NCBI RefSeq assembly: GCF_030849505.1
Contig: NZ_JAUJFI010000039.1
Location: 1-39,322 of the forward strand
DNA: 39,322 nt
Direction: 5' to 3'
From: Azospirillum isscasi
Lineage (GTDB): Bacteria > Pseudomonadota > Alphaproteobacteria > Azospirillales > Azospirillaceae
Shown: positions 9,653 to 21,136 of the stretch, piece after piece
Position numbering within the stretch: position 1 is the first letter of the stretch
How the letters are laid out: every line of letters starts with the position of its first letter
The notes under the pieces: model-generated
Seen by the model: only the letters and a program-made list of their open reading frames with translations
What the model was told of the DNA's origin: nothing
Database searches by the model: none
Translations under genes and position numbers: made by a program

Positions 9653-9946
9653 ATGGAGAACGTTACCGACCACCTCGCCTGGATGGCGTGGACTTGGCAG
9701 ACGGGCGCCTTCTTCGCCGTCGTCGCCTCGCTTCTGACCCTGCTGACGGTCCTGGCCATCAACCGCCCGGAGGTGGCGCGGCCCGGCGTGCTGGGCATCA
9801 CCACCACGCGCGGCGACCGGCTGTTCATCACGCTGCTGGGCAGCGCCTTCATCCACCTCGCCTGGCTGGGGCTGGTGGGGGAGAGCCTGCACTACGCGAC
9901 GGCGCTTTCGCTTCTCTACGCCGCGGCGGTGTTCCGCTGGGTGTGA
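9653..9946 (+). CDS. Small DUF2160 membrane protein of the glycerol transporter operon
   Basis: This 97-residue protein has three likely membrane helices (around residues 18-36, 54-74 and 78-96) joined by a short polar loop containing TTTRGDR. It matches my knowledge of DUF2160, small predicted membrane proteins found in glp transporter operons between the permease and binding-protein genes. Its role is unknown; it may be an accessory subunit of the permease complex. GGGAGGGAGGA precedes the ATG by 7-8 nt, and spacing to glpQ is 19 nt, so it is clearly in the operon. Confidence 0.85.
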   Translation: MENVTDHLAWMAWTWQTGAFFAVVASLLTLLTVLAINRPEVARPGVLGITTTRGDRLFITLLGSAFIHLAWLGLVGESLHYATALSLLYAAAVFRWV

Positions 9947-9991
9947 CGTGTGGGTGTGACTGGTCAACAAAGGAAACGGGAGGAAACAACA

Positions 9992-11746
<1,755 letters not shown>

Positions 11747-11760
11747 CGCGATGTCTTGCT

Positions 11761-11900
11761 ACCCTCTCCCGTCCCGGGAGAGGGTGGCCCGGAGGGCCGG
11801 GTGAGGGTATTGCCGAGGATAAATGCAGTGATCCTTGTCGGCACCCTCACCCTCCCACGCTGGCGCGTGGGTCCCTCCCTCTCCCGGGGCGGGAGAGGGA
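11761..11900. repeat. REP-like inverted pair between glpV and glpK
   Basis: The 140 bp hold two head-to-head palindromic units. The first has ACCCTCTCCCG / CGGGAGAGGGT (11761-11785) and GGCCC-GGA-GGGCC (11786-11798). The second has CCCACGC / GCGTGGG (11854-11871) and TCCCTCTCCCG / CGGGAGAGGGA (11876-11900). The units are joined by a long stem, GGGTGAGGGT (11799-11808) with ACCCTCACCC (11843-11852), extended inward by GCCGA/TCGGC and GGAT/ATCC. CCCTCTCCC-type REP/BIME elements are common in high-GC proteobacteria. Placement inside the operon suggests mRNA 3'-end protection of glpV. Confidence 0.85.
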
Positions 11901-11927
11901 AACCAAAAAAACGCAGCAGGGGGAACC

Positions 11928-13433
<1,506 letters not shown>

Positions 13434-13444
13434 GGGACACGGAC

Positions 13445-14218
13445 ATGACGCTGTTGGGAGAAGATCTGCGCGGCAAGCGCGTTCTGGTGACCGGAAGCAG
13501 CCGGGGCATCGGGGCCGCGGTGGGCACGGCCTTCGCCAGCCTGGGCGCGCGGGTGGCGCTGCATGGGTCGGGGAACGGCGACGCCGCGGCGCGGCTGGCG
13601 CTCGCCCTGTCGGCGGGCGGGACCGAGGTCTACGCCGTCACCGGCGACTTCCGCAACCCGCGCGCCGTGGAGTCGGCGGTGGACGGGGCGGTGCAGACGC
13701 TGGGCGGGTTGGACATCCTCGTCAACAACGCCGGTACGATGGTGGGACGGGTGCCGCTGGAGCGCATCGGCGACGATTTCCTGGACGAGGTGATCGACCT
13801 CAACCTGCGTTCCGTCGTCGTGGCCTGCCGGCGTGCGCTGCCGGCCTTGCGGGCGTCCGGCGGCGGGGCCATCGTCAACACCGTCTCCATTTCCGCCCGC
13901 ACCGGGGGCAGTCCCGGCTCGTCGATCTACAGCGCGTCGAAGGCGTTCGTGTCGACCTTCACACGCTCCCTGGCGGCGGAGCTGGCGCCGGACCGCATCC
14001 GCGTCAACGCCGTGTCGCCGGGGACCATCGACACCGACTTCCACCAACGCTACTCCACGCCGGAAAAGCTGGCGGCGACGGCGGCGCGCATCCCGCTGGG
14101 CCGGCTGGGCACCGCGGAGGACTGCGTGGGCGCCTATCTGTTCCTGGCATCGGACGGCCTCAGCGGTTACATCAGCGGTCAGGTGATCGAGGTGAACGGC
14201 GGTCAACTGATGGCCTGA
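13445..14218 (+). CDS. SDR-family NAD(P)H-dependent oxidoreductase
   Basis: This 257-residue classical short-chain dehydrogenase has cofactor motif TGSSRGIG (16-23), NNAG (94-97), a catalytic Ser in SISA (about 148-150) and YSASK (Tyr162, Lys166). The C-terminal EVNGGQLMA is common in FabG-like members. It starts 11 nt after glpK, probably co-transcribed with the glycerol operon. Its substrate is unknown; a polyol or a 3-oxoacyl thioester is possible. The TGA stop is the first codon of repeat copy 2, which may mark the end of the glycerol transcript. Confidence 0.9.
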   Translation: MTLLGEDLRGKRVLVTGSSRGIGAAVGTAFASLGARVALHGSGNGDAAARLALALSAGGTEVYAVTGDFRNPRAVESAVDGAVQTLGGLDILVNNAGTMVGRVPLERIGDDFLDEVIDLNLRSVVVACRRALPALRASGGGAIVNTVSISARTGGSPGSSIYSASKAFVSTFTRSLAAELAPDRIRVNAVSPGTIDTDFHQRYSTPEKLAATAARIPLGRLGTAEDCVGAYLFLASDGLSGYISGQVIEVNGGQLMA

Positions 14219-14335
14219 TACGGACGACGCCTGAAGGCTTCGTCCGTATCACCCTTTCAATCAATGCTATCGCATTGATCTGTCGGGTTTGACCGTGGGC
14301 GGATGATGGAAGCCATCATCCGCCCACGTTATGAG
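14216..14335 (+). repeat. 120-bp three-hairpin repeat, copy 2
   Basis: This copy differs from 3117-3236 only at position 12 (A here, G there). The A pairs with a T in hairpin 1, so the stem is one Watson-Crick pair longer here and a G.T wobble in copy 1. The three stems lie at 14216-14251, about 14261-14280 and 14294-14328. The element begins with the TGA of the SDR gene. It ends in TATGAG, whose last GAG is the first half of the GAGGAG ribosome binding site of the next gene. Confidence 0.93.
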
Positions 14336-14343
14336 GAGTGATC

Positions 14344-14805
14344 GTGAAGCGCCTTCTCGTCGTCGCCCATTGCCCGTCGCCCAACACGCGGGCGCTGCTG
14401 GACGCCGTGCTGCGCGGCGCGCGGTCGCCGGACGTGCAGGGGGTCGAGGTGGTGGCGAAGCCGCCGCTGGAGGCCGGGCCGGAGGACCTGCTGGCCGCAC
14501 AGGGCGTGATCCTCGGCACGACGGAAAATCTGGGATACATGAGCGGTGCGCTGAAGGACTTCTTCGACCGCAGCTATTACCCCTGCCTGGAGCGCACGCA
14601 GGGGCTGCCCTACGCGCTGTTCGTGCGGGCCGGTCATGACGGGACGGGCACCTGCCGCGCCGTCTCCTCCATCGCGACGGGGCTGCGCTGGCGCCCGGTG
14701 CAGGAACCGCTGGTCTGCCGCGGCCCGTACCGCGAAGACTTCACCGCCTCCTGCGAGGAGTTGGGGCTGCTGATGGCCGCCGGGCTGGAGGCGGGAATCT
14801 TCTGA
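14344..14805 (+). CDS. Flavodoxin/NADPH-dependent FMN reductase-like protein
   Basis: This 153-residue flavodoxin-fold protein is likely to bind FMN. It begins KRLLVVAHCPSPNTRALLDAV, where the P-N-T segment sits at the FMN phosphate loop. GTTENLGYMSGALKDFFDR (about residues 60-78) resembles the second FMN loop of flavodoxin-like reductases. GTG 14344 is preferred because GAGGAG ends 5 nt before it; GTG 14338 overlaps that site. The ribosome binding site is partly made of the repeat's last bases. It could work with the neighbouring SDR protein, but nothing shows the substrate. Confidence 0.8.
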   Translation: MKRLLVVAHCPSPNTRALLDAVLRGARSPDVQGVEVVAKPPLEAGPEDLLAAQGVILGTTENLGYMSGALKDFFDRSYYPCLERTQGLPYALFVRAGHDGTGTCRAVSSIATGLRWRPVQEPLVCRGPYREDFTASCEELGLLMAAGLEAGIF

Positions 14806-14928
14806 AGGTCTATGCCCGGCCGGGTGGCATCTATCGGGAGTGCTATTGACGGCACCCCCCATTCATACAGTCTCCTACGGGCAACGAAACAGCGCCACGC
14901 CCGATGGCGCGCACATAAGGAGGGGCCG

Positions 14929-16269
14929 ATGGAGAGCAGCAAGGGCCGGCCGGTCTGGCGCGGCGAGGTCAAGCAGGTGGGGACCATCACCGTCACCGAC
15001 GACACGACCGGAAAAACCGTCAGGCTGCCGCTGCTGGAAGGCGAAACCGGCCCGCGTGCCATCGACGTGCGCAAGCTCTACGCCGAAACCGGCTATTTCA
15101 CCTTCGACCCCGGCTTCACCTCGACGGCGAGCTGCGAGTCGGCCATCACCTACATCGACGGCGACGAAGGCATCCTCCTGCACCGGGGCTACGCCATCCA
15201 GGATCTGGCGGAGCATTGCGATTACCTGGAGGTCTGCCACCTGCTGCTGCGCGGCGAACTGCCGAATCCGCAGCAGAAGGAGGAGTTCGAGCGCACCATC
15301 ACCTACCACACCATGGTGCACGAGCAGTTGAGCCGCTTCTACAGCGGGTTCCGCCGCGACGCGCACCCCATGGCGGTGATGTGCGGCGTCACCGGCGCGC
15401 TCTCGGCCTTCTACCACGACTCGACGGACATCCTCGATCCCAGGCAGCGGATGATCGCCGCGCACCGGCTGATCGCCAAGATGCCGACCATGGCCGCCAT
15501 GGCCTACAAATACTCGGTCGGCCAGCCCTTCATGTACCCGCGCAACGACCTGAGCTACGCGGAGAATTTCCTCTACATGACCTTCGGCACGCCCTGCGAG
15601 CCGTGGAAGGTCGATCCGGTCCTGGCCCGCGCCATGGACAAGATCTTCATCCTGCACGCCGACCACGAGCAGAACGCCTCCACCTCCACGGTGCGGCTGG
15701 CCGGTTCGTCGCACGCCAACCCCTTCGCCTGCATCGCCTCGGGCATCGCGGCGCTGTGGGGGCCGGCGCACGGCGGCGCCAACGAGGCGGTGCTGCTGAT
15801 GCTGGAGGAGATCGGCTCGGTCGAGCGCATCCCGGAATTCATCAAGCGCGCCAAGGACAAGAACGATCCCTTCCGCCTGATGGGCTTCGGCCACCGGGTC
15901 TACAAGAACTACGACCCGCGCGCCAAGATCATGCGCCAGACCTGCTATGAGGTTCTGGACGTGCTGGGCATCAAGAACGAACCCCACCTCGCCATCGCCA
16001 TGGAGCTGGAGAAGATCGCGCTGGAGGACAGCTATTTCGTCGAGAAGAAGCTGTACCCCAACGTCGATTTCTACTCGGGCATCATTCTGAAGGCGATGGG
16101 CTTCCCGACCAGCATGTTCACCGTGCTGTTCGCGCTGGCCCGCACCGTCGGCTGGATTTCCCAGTGGCAGGAGATGATCGAGGACCCGCAGCAGAAGATC
16201 GGGCGCCCCCGCCAGCTCTACACCGGCAATCCGGGCCGCGCCTTCGTCCCGCTGAACAAGCGCGGCTGA
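14929..16269 (+). CDS. gltA: Citrate synthase
   Basis: This 446-residue enzyme condenses acetyl-CoA and oxaloacetate to citrate in the first TCA step. Conserved active-site segments are visible: [10 protein letters not shown] around the first catalytic His region, [15 protein letters not shown] with the second His, and [13 protein letters not shown] with the catalytic Asp. The N-terminal beta domain and its length fit the hexameric type II enzymes of Gram-negative bacteria. ATG 14929 follows AAGGAGGGGCCG; the longer frame starting at 14812 has no good ribosome binding site. It is separated from the FMN-reductase-like gene by 123 nt and is convergent with the epimerase gene. Confidence 0.97.
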   Translation: MESSKGRPVWRGEVKQVGTITVTDDTTGKTVRLPLLEGETGPRAIDVRKLYAETGYFTFDPGFTSTASCESAITYIDGDEGILLHRGYAIQDLAEHCDYLEVCHLLLRGELPNPQQKEEFERTITYHTMVHEQLSRFYSGFRRDAHPMAVMCGVTGALSAFYHDSTDILDPRQRMIAAHRLIAKMPTMAAMAYKYSVGQPFMYPRNDLSYAENFLYMTFGTPCEPWKVDPVLARAMDKIFILHADHEQNASTSTVRLAGSSHANPFACIASGIAALWGPAHGGANEAVLLMLEEIGSVERIPEFIKRAKDKNDPFRLMGFGHRVYKNYDPRAKIMRQTCYEVLDVLGIKNEPHLAIAMELEKIALEDSYFVEKKLYPNVDFYSGIILKAMGFPTSMFTVLFALARTVGWISQWQEMIEDPQQKIGRPRQLYTGNPGRAFVPLNKRG

Positions 16270-16284
16270 TGGATCACTCCTTTT

Positions 16285-17148
16285 TCACCCCACGGCGATG
16301 CGGTAGCTCAGCTCCCGCATCGCGCCGGGGGCGAGGTGCAGCAGCCCCGGCTTGTCCGTGAACTCCCCGTCGAAGCCCGCCGGGGAGGCATGGCCGTGCC
16401 AGGGCTCGATGCACAGGAAGGGCGCGCCGGACGGCTTGGACCAGATTCCCAGTTCGCGGAAGCCCTCCCAGGAGATGGTAAGGCTCGGCGCGCCGGGTGC
16501 GCCATAGCGGACGGAGCGGCTGGCGGGCCGGTCGAGGATCACCGCGTCCCGCGCGAACAGCCCCTCGTTCAGTGGCAGGCGGCGGCCCTCGATGGGCGTC
16601 GGCTCCGGCTGCGGGGCCAGAAGGCCGCCATCGACGCGGCGGATCGGGGCGGGTTCGTCGGTCTCGAACAGAAGCTCGTGCGCGTCCTTGGCGATCCCGT
16701 CCTGCAACGGCCAGAGGAAGGCCGGGTGCACGCCCAGCGAGGCGGGAAGCGCTTCCGAACCCGGATTGGCGATGCGGTGGCGGATGGTCAGCCCTTCCGC
16801 GTCCAGGTCGAAGATCAGTTCCAGCCGGAAGGCGAAGGGGTATTGCGCACGGGTCGCGTCGTCATCGCACAGGGACAGGCGGCAGAGGGTGGGCGTGCGC
16901 TCCTCCCAGGTGAAGCGGCGGTCGCGGGCGAAGCCGTGCTGGGTTACGCGGAAGGTGCGGCCCCGGTGGCGCAGCGTGTCGTCCTTCAGCCGCCCGACGA
17001 CGGGAAACAGCACCGGTGCGTGGCGCGGCCACTCCGGACCGGCCTGCCAGAGCAGTTCCCGCCCGTCGAGGGTGAGGGAGCACAGCTCCGCCCCATCGGC
17101 CTTGATCGCGGCGCCGAGGCGCCCGTTGCGGAGCGTGTGCCGGTCCAT
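16285..17148 (-). CDS. Aldose 1-epimerase family protein (LacX-like)
   Basis: This 287-residue beta-sandwich protein belongs to the galactose mutarotase-like superfamily. It shows VGRLKDDTLRHRGR, QHGFARD (about residues 90-96), SLGVHPAF (about 147-154) and CIEPWHG (about 245-251). These supply the His and Glu residues used to open and close the sugar ring. This pattern matches the LacX subfamily rather than classical GalM, so the sugar is uncertain. Only 15 nt separate its stop from the convergent citrate synthase stop. The upstream marC gene on the same strand ends 33 nt before it, so the two may be co-transcribed. Confidence 0.87.
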   Translation of the reverse strand: MDRHTLRNGRLGAAIKADGAELCSLTLDGRELLWQAGPEWPRHAPVLFPVVGRLKDDTLRHRGRTFRVTQHGFARDRRFTWEERTPTLCRLSLCDDDATRAQYPFAFRLELIFDLDAEGLTIRHRIANPGSEALPASLGVHPAFLWPLQDGIAKDAHELLFETDEPAPIRRVDGGLLAPQPEPTPIEGRRLPLNEGLFARDAVILDRPASRSVRYGAPGAPSLTISWEGFRELGIWSKPSGAPFLCIEPWHGHASPAGFDGEFTDKPGLLHLAPGAMRELSYRIAVG

Positions 17149-17181
17149 GGCATGGAGTCCTTGTGAAACGGTGGGGCCGAA

Positions 17182-17808
17182 TCAGTGGGGCGGATAGACG
17201 GCGGTGATGCCTTCGATGATCGTCTGGGCGGCCAGCGCGGCGAGGACGATGCCCAGCACGCGGCTGACCGTGTGGATCACCGTGCGGCCCAGCAGCCGGT
17301 TCACCACGTCCGCGACGACCAGAAGCGCCATGACGCTGCCCACGGCGACCGCGGCGGCGCCCAGCACCATCCCCTGACCGCCGATGGTCGCGCCATAGCG
17401 GTCCATCAGCAGCAGGGTGGAGGTGATGGCCCCCGGCCCGGCGATCAGCGGGATCGCCAGCGGGAAGACGGCGAGGTCGTGGGCCTCCTCCTCCGTCCGG
17501 GCGTCGTCGGCGGTGCGCTCCTTGCGCTCGGCCCGGCGCTGGAACAGCATTTCGAAGGCGATCCAGAACAGCAACGCGCCACCGGCGATGCGGAAGGCCG
17601 GCATGCCGATGGACAGGGCGTTCAGCACCAGATCGCCCAGATAGGCGAAGAAGACGATGATCGCAAAGCTGATGAGCGGGCCGCGCAACGCGATGGTGCG
17701 CTTGCGCCGGCTGTCGAAGCCCCGCGTCAGGCCGAGATAGATCGGGACCAGCCCGATCGGATCGACCACGACCAGAAACACCACGAGCGCGCTGATGAAA
17801 TCTTCCAC
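17182..17808 (-). CDS. MarC family integral membrane protein
   Basis: This 208-residue protein has six likely membrane helices. Typical MarC/UPF0056 segments are visible: VVDPIGLVPIYLGLT (about 15-29), GGALLFWIAFEML (about 76-88) and PLAIPLIAGPGAITS (about 116-130). The family has no settled function, and the historical link to multiple antibiotic resistance is not supported for MarC itself. The start is GTG at 17808. A charged cytoplasmic loop (RRAERKERTADDARTEEE) separates two halves. It is divergent from the chemotaxis-like cluster, with a 183-nt gap. Confidence 0.9.
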   Translation of the reverse strand: MEDFISALVVFLVVVDPIGLVPIYLGLTRGFDSRRKRTIALRGPLISFAIIVFFAYLGDLVLNALSIGMPAFRIAGGALLFWIAFEMLFQRRAERKERTADDARTEEEAHDLAVFPLAIPLIAGPGAITSTLLLMDRYGATIGGQGMVLGAAAVAVGSVMALLVVADVVNRLLGRTVIHTVSRVLGIVLAALAAQTIIEGITAVYPPH

Positions 17809-17943
17809 GGACGGAACCCCGGACGGCTGACCCTGTTTGCCGGTCTTCTGTTACCAGAGCCGCCCGGGGCGGCCAACGGTTCCGGCGTGAAAAAACGACG
17901 GTTGCAGAATGCAATCCATGCTGGCGCGCGGCGTGACGGCGGT

Positions 17944-17949
17944 TATAAT
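17944..17949 (+). promoter_or_regulatory. Candidate -10 element (TATAAT) of the chemotaxis-like cluster
   Basis: A perfect TATAAT stands in an AT-rich pocket 43 nt before the TTG start of the first cluster gene. I cannot find a convincing -35 hexamer at 16-18 nt upstream (the sequence there reads about CTGGCG), so this is a partial promoter call. Confidence 0.35.
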
Positions 17950-17991
17950 CGCTTCACAATTCAAATTTTCTCTCCTCCCGGAGCACAGGCT

Positions 17992-18399
17992 TTGAGCAAG
18001 ACCGTAATCGTCGTGGACGACAGCAAGCTGTCCCGTATGCATGTCCGCGGCATAATACTTCGGAATAAGCCGGATTGGACGGTCATCGAAGCGGCGAACA
18101 GCGCTGAGCTTTACGGAAAACTCGCCGAAAGTGATATCCATATCGCCATAATTGACTTCAACATGCCGGGCGACAACGGCCTGGAGGCCGCCGCCCGCCT
18201 GCTGGAGGCCAGGCCGGACATCCGCGTGGCCATCATCACGGCCAACGCCCAGGACTCGGTGGTTTCCGGCATCCGCGCGCTGGGCGCCGCCTTCATGCCC
18301 AAGCCGCTGGAGGAGGAGCAGATGGCCCGCTTCCTGACCGCCGCCGGTCTGCCGCGCCGTCCCGGGACGGACGGCGGGGCGGGCGGAGAGGCGGGATGA
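17992..18399 (+). CDS. CheY-like single-domain response regulator (TTG start)
   Basis: This 135-residue receiver domain has no output domain. The acidic pocket is VVDDS (residues 7-11), the phosphorylation site is Asp55 in IIDFNMPG, the switch Thr is in ITANAQ and the Lys is in FMPKPLE. The only initiation codon that keeps the whole fold is TTG 17992, with GGAG 8-9 nt upstream. The next ATG falls inside the domain. A consensus-like TATAAT lies at 17944-17949. A Gly/Ala-rich tail ends the protein. It opens the cluster, 27 nt before cheC, which suggests it is the phosphoprotein that CheC acts on. Confidence 0.9.
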   Translation: MSKTVIVVDDSKLSRMHVRGIILRNKPDWTVIEAANSAELYGKLAESDIHIAIIDFNMPGDNGLEAAARLLEARPDIRVAIITANAQDSVVSGIRALGAAFMPKPLEEEQMARFLTAAGLPRRPGTDGGAGGEAG

Positions 18400-18426
18400 C
18401 CGGCACGGCCCGGCGGGGGTGCGCCG

Positions 18427-19065
18427 ATGGACCCGATTCCGATGGGGCTTGAGCTGGACGAGCTGGAACGCGACGCCCTGGCGGAGCTGGGGAACATCGG
18501 CGTCGGCCGGGCGTCCACGGCGCTCAGCCGCATGATCGGCGGGCCGGTGGAGATCGCGGTGCCGAAAGTCACCCTCGTTTCCGGCGACCGGGTGGCCGGC
18601 CTGCTTCAATCCGCGCTGCCGGGACCGCTGACCGCGGTGTCGGAGTGCCTGTCGGGCACCTTCCTGGGTTCGGCCATCCTGCTGATGCCGGAGCGGAGCG
18701 GCCTGCCGCTGGCCTCCGTCACCCTGCCGCCCGGAGTGCCCAAGGAGGACGCGGCGGAGCTGGTGGAGGAGGCGCTGGCCGAGGTCGGCAACATCGTCCT
18801 GAACAGTTGCCTGTCCTCGATGGGGAACCTGCTGGGCGTCGCGGTCGGCACCACCCTGCCGCAGGTTCTGCACGGCCCGGGGGACAGGCTGCTGGCCCGC
18901 TGCGGGGTTGCCCTGACGGCGGACGCCCAGGCGATCCTGCTCCACGTCGCCTTCCGGGCGCCGCCCCACGACGTGGAGGGGACCATCGTCCTGGCGCTCG
19001 ACGCCGGGTCGGCGGCGGAGCTGAAGACGGCCATCGGGCGTTACATCGGTCGGGTGCTGGCCTGA
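18427..19065 (+). CDS. cheC: CheC-family CheY-P phosphatase 1
   Basis: This 212-residue protein has two copies of the CheC phosphatase motif (D/S-x3-E-x2-N). The first is DALAELGN (Asp16, Glu20, Asn23). The second is EALAEVGN (Glu115, Glu119, Asn122), in which the first position is Glu instead of Asp/Ser. In the family these Glu and Asn residues place water to dephosphorylate CheY-P. No cheD partner is in the window. It follows the receiver gene at 27 nt, with GGGGGTG as ribosome binding site. A clear paralogue lies at 30432-31073. CheC is unusual in alphaproteobacteria. Confidence 0.85.
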   Translation: MDPIPMGLELDELERDALAELGNIGVGRASTALSRMIGGPVEIAVPKVTLVSGDRVAGLLQSALPGPLTAVSECLSGTFLGSAILLMPERSGLPLASVTLPPGVPKEDAAELVEEALAEVGNIVLNSCLSSMGNLLGVAVGTTLPQVLHGPGDRLLARCGVALTADAQAILLHVAFRAPPHDVEGTIVLALDAGSAAELKTAIGRYIGRVLA

Positions 19066-19136
19066 AACGGCACCGGAACCAATCGACAAGAACCGCCGAT
19101 CAAGAAGCGCGGGCTCACGGGGCAAGGGGTTTGGAT

Positions 19137-21110
19137 ATGGCATTGGTCAAGAAGAAGCGGATCGACACGGCGAGCGCCTCCCGCAACGCGGACGCCGGCG
19201 AGGACGCGGTTCCACATGCCGGCGATCCCGCTCTGCCCGGCCCGCCCGACAGCTCGCTTTCGACCCGCCGCGCGGCGGAGGTGAGGCGCCGCGCCCGCGC
19301 CGGCAACCGGCGGCGCAAGGCGGCGGAGGGCATCGCCGCCGCGTCGAACGAACTCGCCAGCGGCGTGACCCAGGCCGCCGCCGCCGCGGAGGAACTGCGC
19401 AAAGCCATGGAGCAGGTTGCCGCCGGGGCGGAGGAGGCGGCCAGCGCCACCCAGCAGTCGCAACGGATGATCGACCGCAGCGCCACCCTGATCGGTCGGG
19501 CGCGCAGCAACGCCGAATCGTCGCTGGCCCGGATCGAGGCGCTGCAATCCCTGATGAAGGAGGTCAGCGGGCAGATCCTCGCCTCCGTCGACGGGCTGGT
19601 CCGCGCCGCCGAACGGCAGGAGGCCGCGGTCACCCTGGTCCGCGACCTGGAACGGCAGGCGGCGGAGATCGGCGCCATCGTGGACGGCGTGGCGGTCATG
19701 GCCGATCAGACCAACCTGCTGGCTCTGAACGCCGCCATCGAGGCCGCCCGCGCGGGCGACGCCGGGCGCGGTTTCGCCGTAGTGGCCGACGAGGTGCAGG
19801 CCCTGGCCGAACGGTCCGAGCGGTCCGCCAACGACATCAACCGCATGGTCGCCCAGATCCAGGAGGCGGTCGGCGCCATCGCGGAGGGCATCGTCACCGC
19901 CGCGGGCGCGTCCAAGACGGAGGTCGGCCGGGGCCGCCAGATCGCGGCGCAGCTCGACCGGGTGCGCGACGGCATGGGGCACATCGCCCGCGGCGCGCAG
20001 GACACCATCAAGGCCGCCCTGGAGGCCGACGCCGCCGGGCGGGAGGCGCAGCGCGGCGCCGAAAGCGTGGCCTCCGCCGCGGAGGAGCAGGCGGCGGCCA
20101 GCGAGGAGGCGCTGAAGACCGTCGGCGAGCAGGCGAAGGCCCTGGCCCAGAGCGAGCAGGCCGCCGGCCAGCTGTCCGATCTGGCGGACGAACTGGGCGG
20201 CAGCACGGACATCCACCGCGCCGCCGGGGATCTGGCCTCCGCCGCCGAGGAATTGTCCGCCGCCATCGAGGAGATCAACCGCGCCGCCGCCCAGATCATG
20301 GCGGCGATCACCCAGATTTCCCGCGGAGCCCAGGCCCAGGGGGCGGCGACCCACCAGTCCAGCGCCGCCATCGCGCAGATCGAGGCCAACGCCCGGCTCG
20401 GCCACTCCCGCGCGGAAGACGCGCTTCAGCGCTGCGTCGGGCTGGAAGCCATCCTGTCCGAAACGCAGGACATGGTGGGCGCCCTGACCGCCGGGGTGGG
20501 CGAGGCGGTGGCCGCAAGCCGCCGAACCGTGGAGCGGATCGGCGACATGGAGCAGATCGGGCGGCGCATCGACAAGGTGGTGGACGCCATCTCCATCATC
20601 GCCATCCAGACCGGCATGCTGGCGGTCAGCGGCTCCATCGAGGCGGCGCGGGCCGGGGAGTTCGGGCGCGGCTTCACCGTCGTCAGCAACGACATCCGCA
20701 ACCTCGCCCGCGACAGTTCGGAGAACGTGGAGCGGGTGAAGGACATCGTCCACGTCATCCAGGACCAGATCGGGCGCGTCCGCCGCGACATCGAGGACAT
20801 CGGGACGGAGACGGCGCGTCAGGCCGCCCGCCATCAGGAGTTCGCCGGAAGTCTCGCCGCCGCCGTCGCCGACCTGCGCACGGTGACCTCCGGCAGCCGC
20901 GAGATCGTGGACAACGCGGGCGAGGTGCAGCGCGCCGTCGTGGAGGCGCAGAAGGGCGTGGAGCAGATCGCCGCCGCGGCCAACCAGGCCAACCGCTCCG
21001 CCAACGAAGCGGCCAAGGCCGCGCGGGAGCAGGCGAAGGGCGCCGAGGAGCTGGCCGCGGCCATCGAGGAGATCGCCGCCATGGCCGAAGAACTGCAAGG
21101 GGCCGGCTGA
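19137..21110 (+). CDS. Soluble methyl-accepting chemotaxis protein with two signalling tips
   Basis: This 657-residue, almost wholly helical Ala/Glu-rich protein has no membrane segment and no recognisable sensor domain. The basic N-terminus [15 protein letters not shown] leads into coiled coil. A canonical receptor tip, [18 protein letters not shown], lies near residues 190-208. A second, diverged tip, [18 protein letters not shown], lies near 491-508. Each is flanked by helices, as if two signalling hairpins were joined. The receptor would contact CheA and CheW in the cytoplasm. No C-terminal CheR-binding pentapeptide is seen. ATG 19137 is the chosen start. The region between the two hairpins (about 340-370) contains no other fold I recognise. 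Confidence 0.92.
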   Translation: MALVKKKRIDTASASRNADAGEDAVPHAGDPALPGPPDSSLSTRRAAEVRRRARAGNRRRKAAEGIAAASNELASGVTQAAAAAEELRKAMEQVAAGAEEAASATQQSQRMIDRSATLIGRARSNAESSLARIEALQSLMKEVSGQILASVDGLVRAAERQEAAVTLVRDLERQAAEIGAIVDGVAVMADQTNLLALNAAIEAARAGDAGRGFAVVADEVQALAERSERSANDINRMVAQIQEAVGAIAEGIVTAAGASKTEVGRGRQIAAQLDRVRDGMGHIARGAQDTIKAALEADAAGREAQRGAESVASAAEEQAAASEEALKTVGEQAKALAQSEQAAGQLSDLADELGGSTDIHRAAGDLASAAEELSAAIEEINRAAAQIMAAITQISRGAQAQGAATHQSSAAIAQIEANARLGHSRAEDALQRCVGLEAILSETQDMVGALTAGVGEAVAASRRTVERIGDMEQIGRRIDKVVDAISIIAIQTGMLAVSGSIEAARAGEFGRGFTVVSNDIRNLARDSSENVERVKDIVHVIQDQIGRVRRDIEDIGTETARQAARHQEFAGSLAAAVADLRTVTSGSREIVDNAGEVQRAVVEAQKGVEQIAAAANQANRSANEAAKAAREQAKGAEELAAAIEEIAAMAEELQGAG

Positions 21111-21136
21111 CCGGCCGGGCTGGGGGGAGACGACCC

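Larger units (their letters stand above)
8821..9980 (+). repeat. Duplicated 13-nt leader CAAAGGAAACGGG before glpQ and glpV
   Basis: CAAAGGAAACGGG occurs exactly at 8821-8833, just before glpQ, and at 9968-9980, just before glpV. Both copies cover a ribosome binding region. Only the two ends of this span are repeated. It may reflect duplication of a translation-initiation segment inside the operon. Confidence 0.6.

Noticed and set aside
14846..14871. TTGACG followed by TACAGT as a promoter for citrate synthase
   Set aside because: The spacer is only 14 nt, too short for a sigma70 promoter; no better pair was found by eye.
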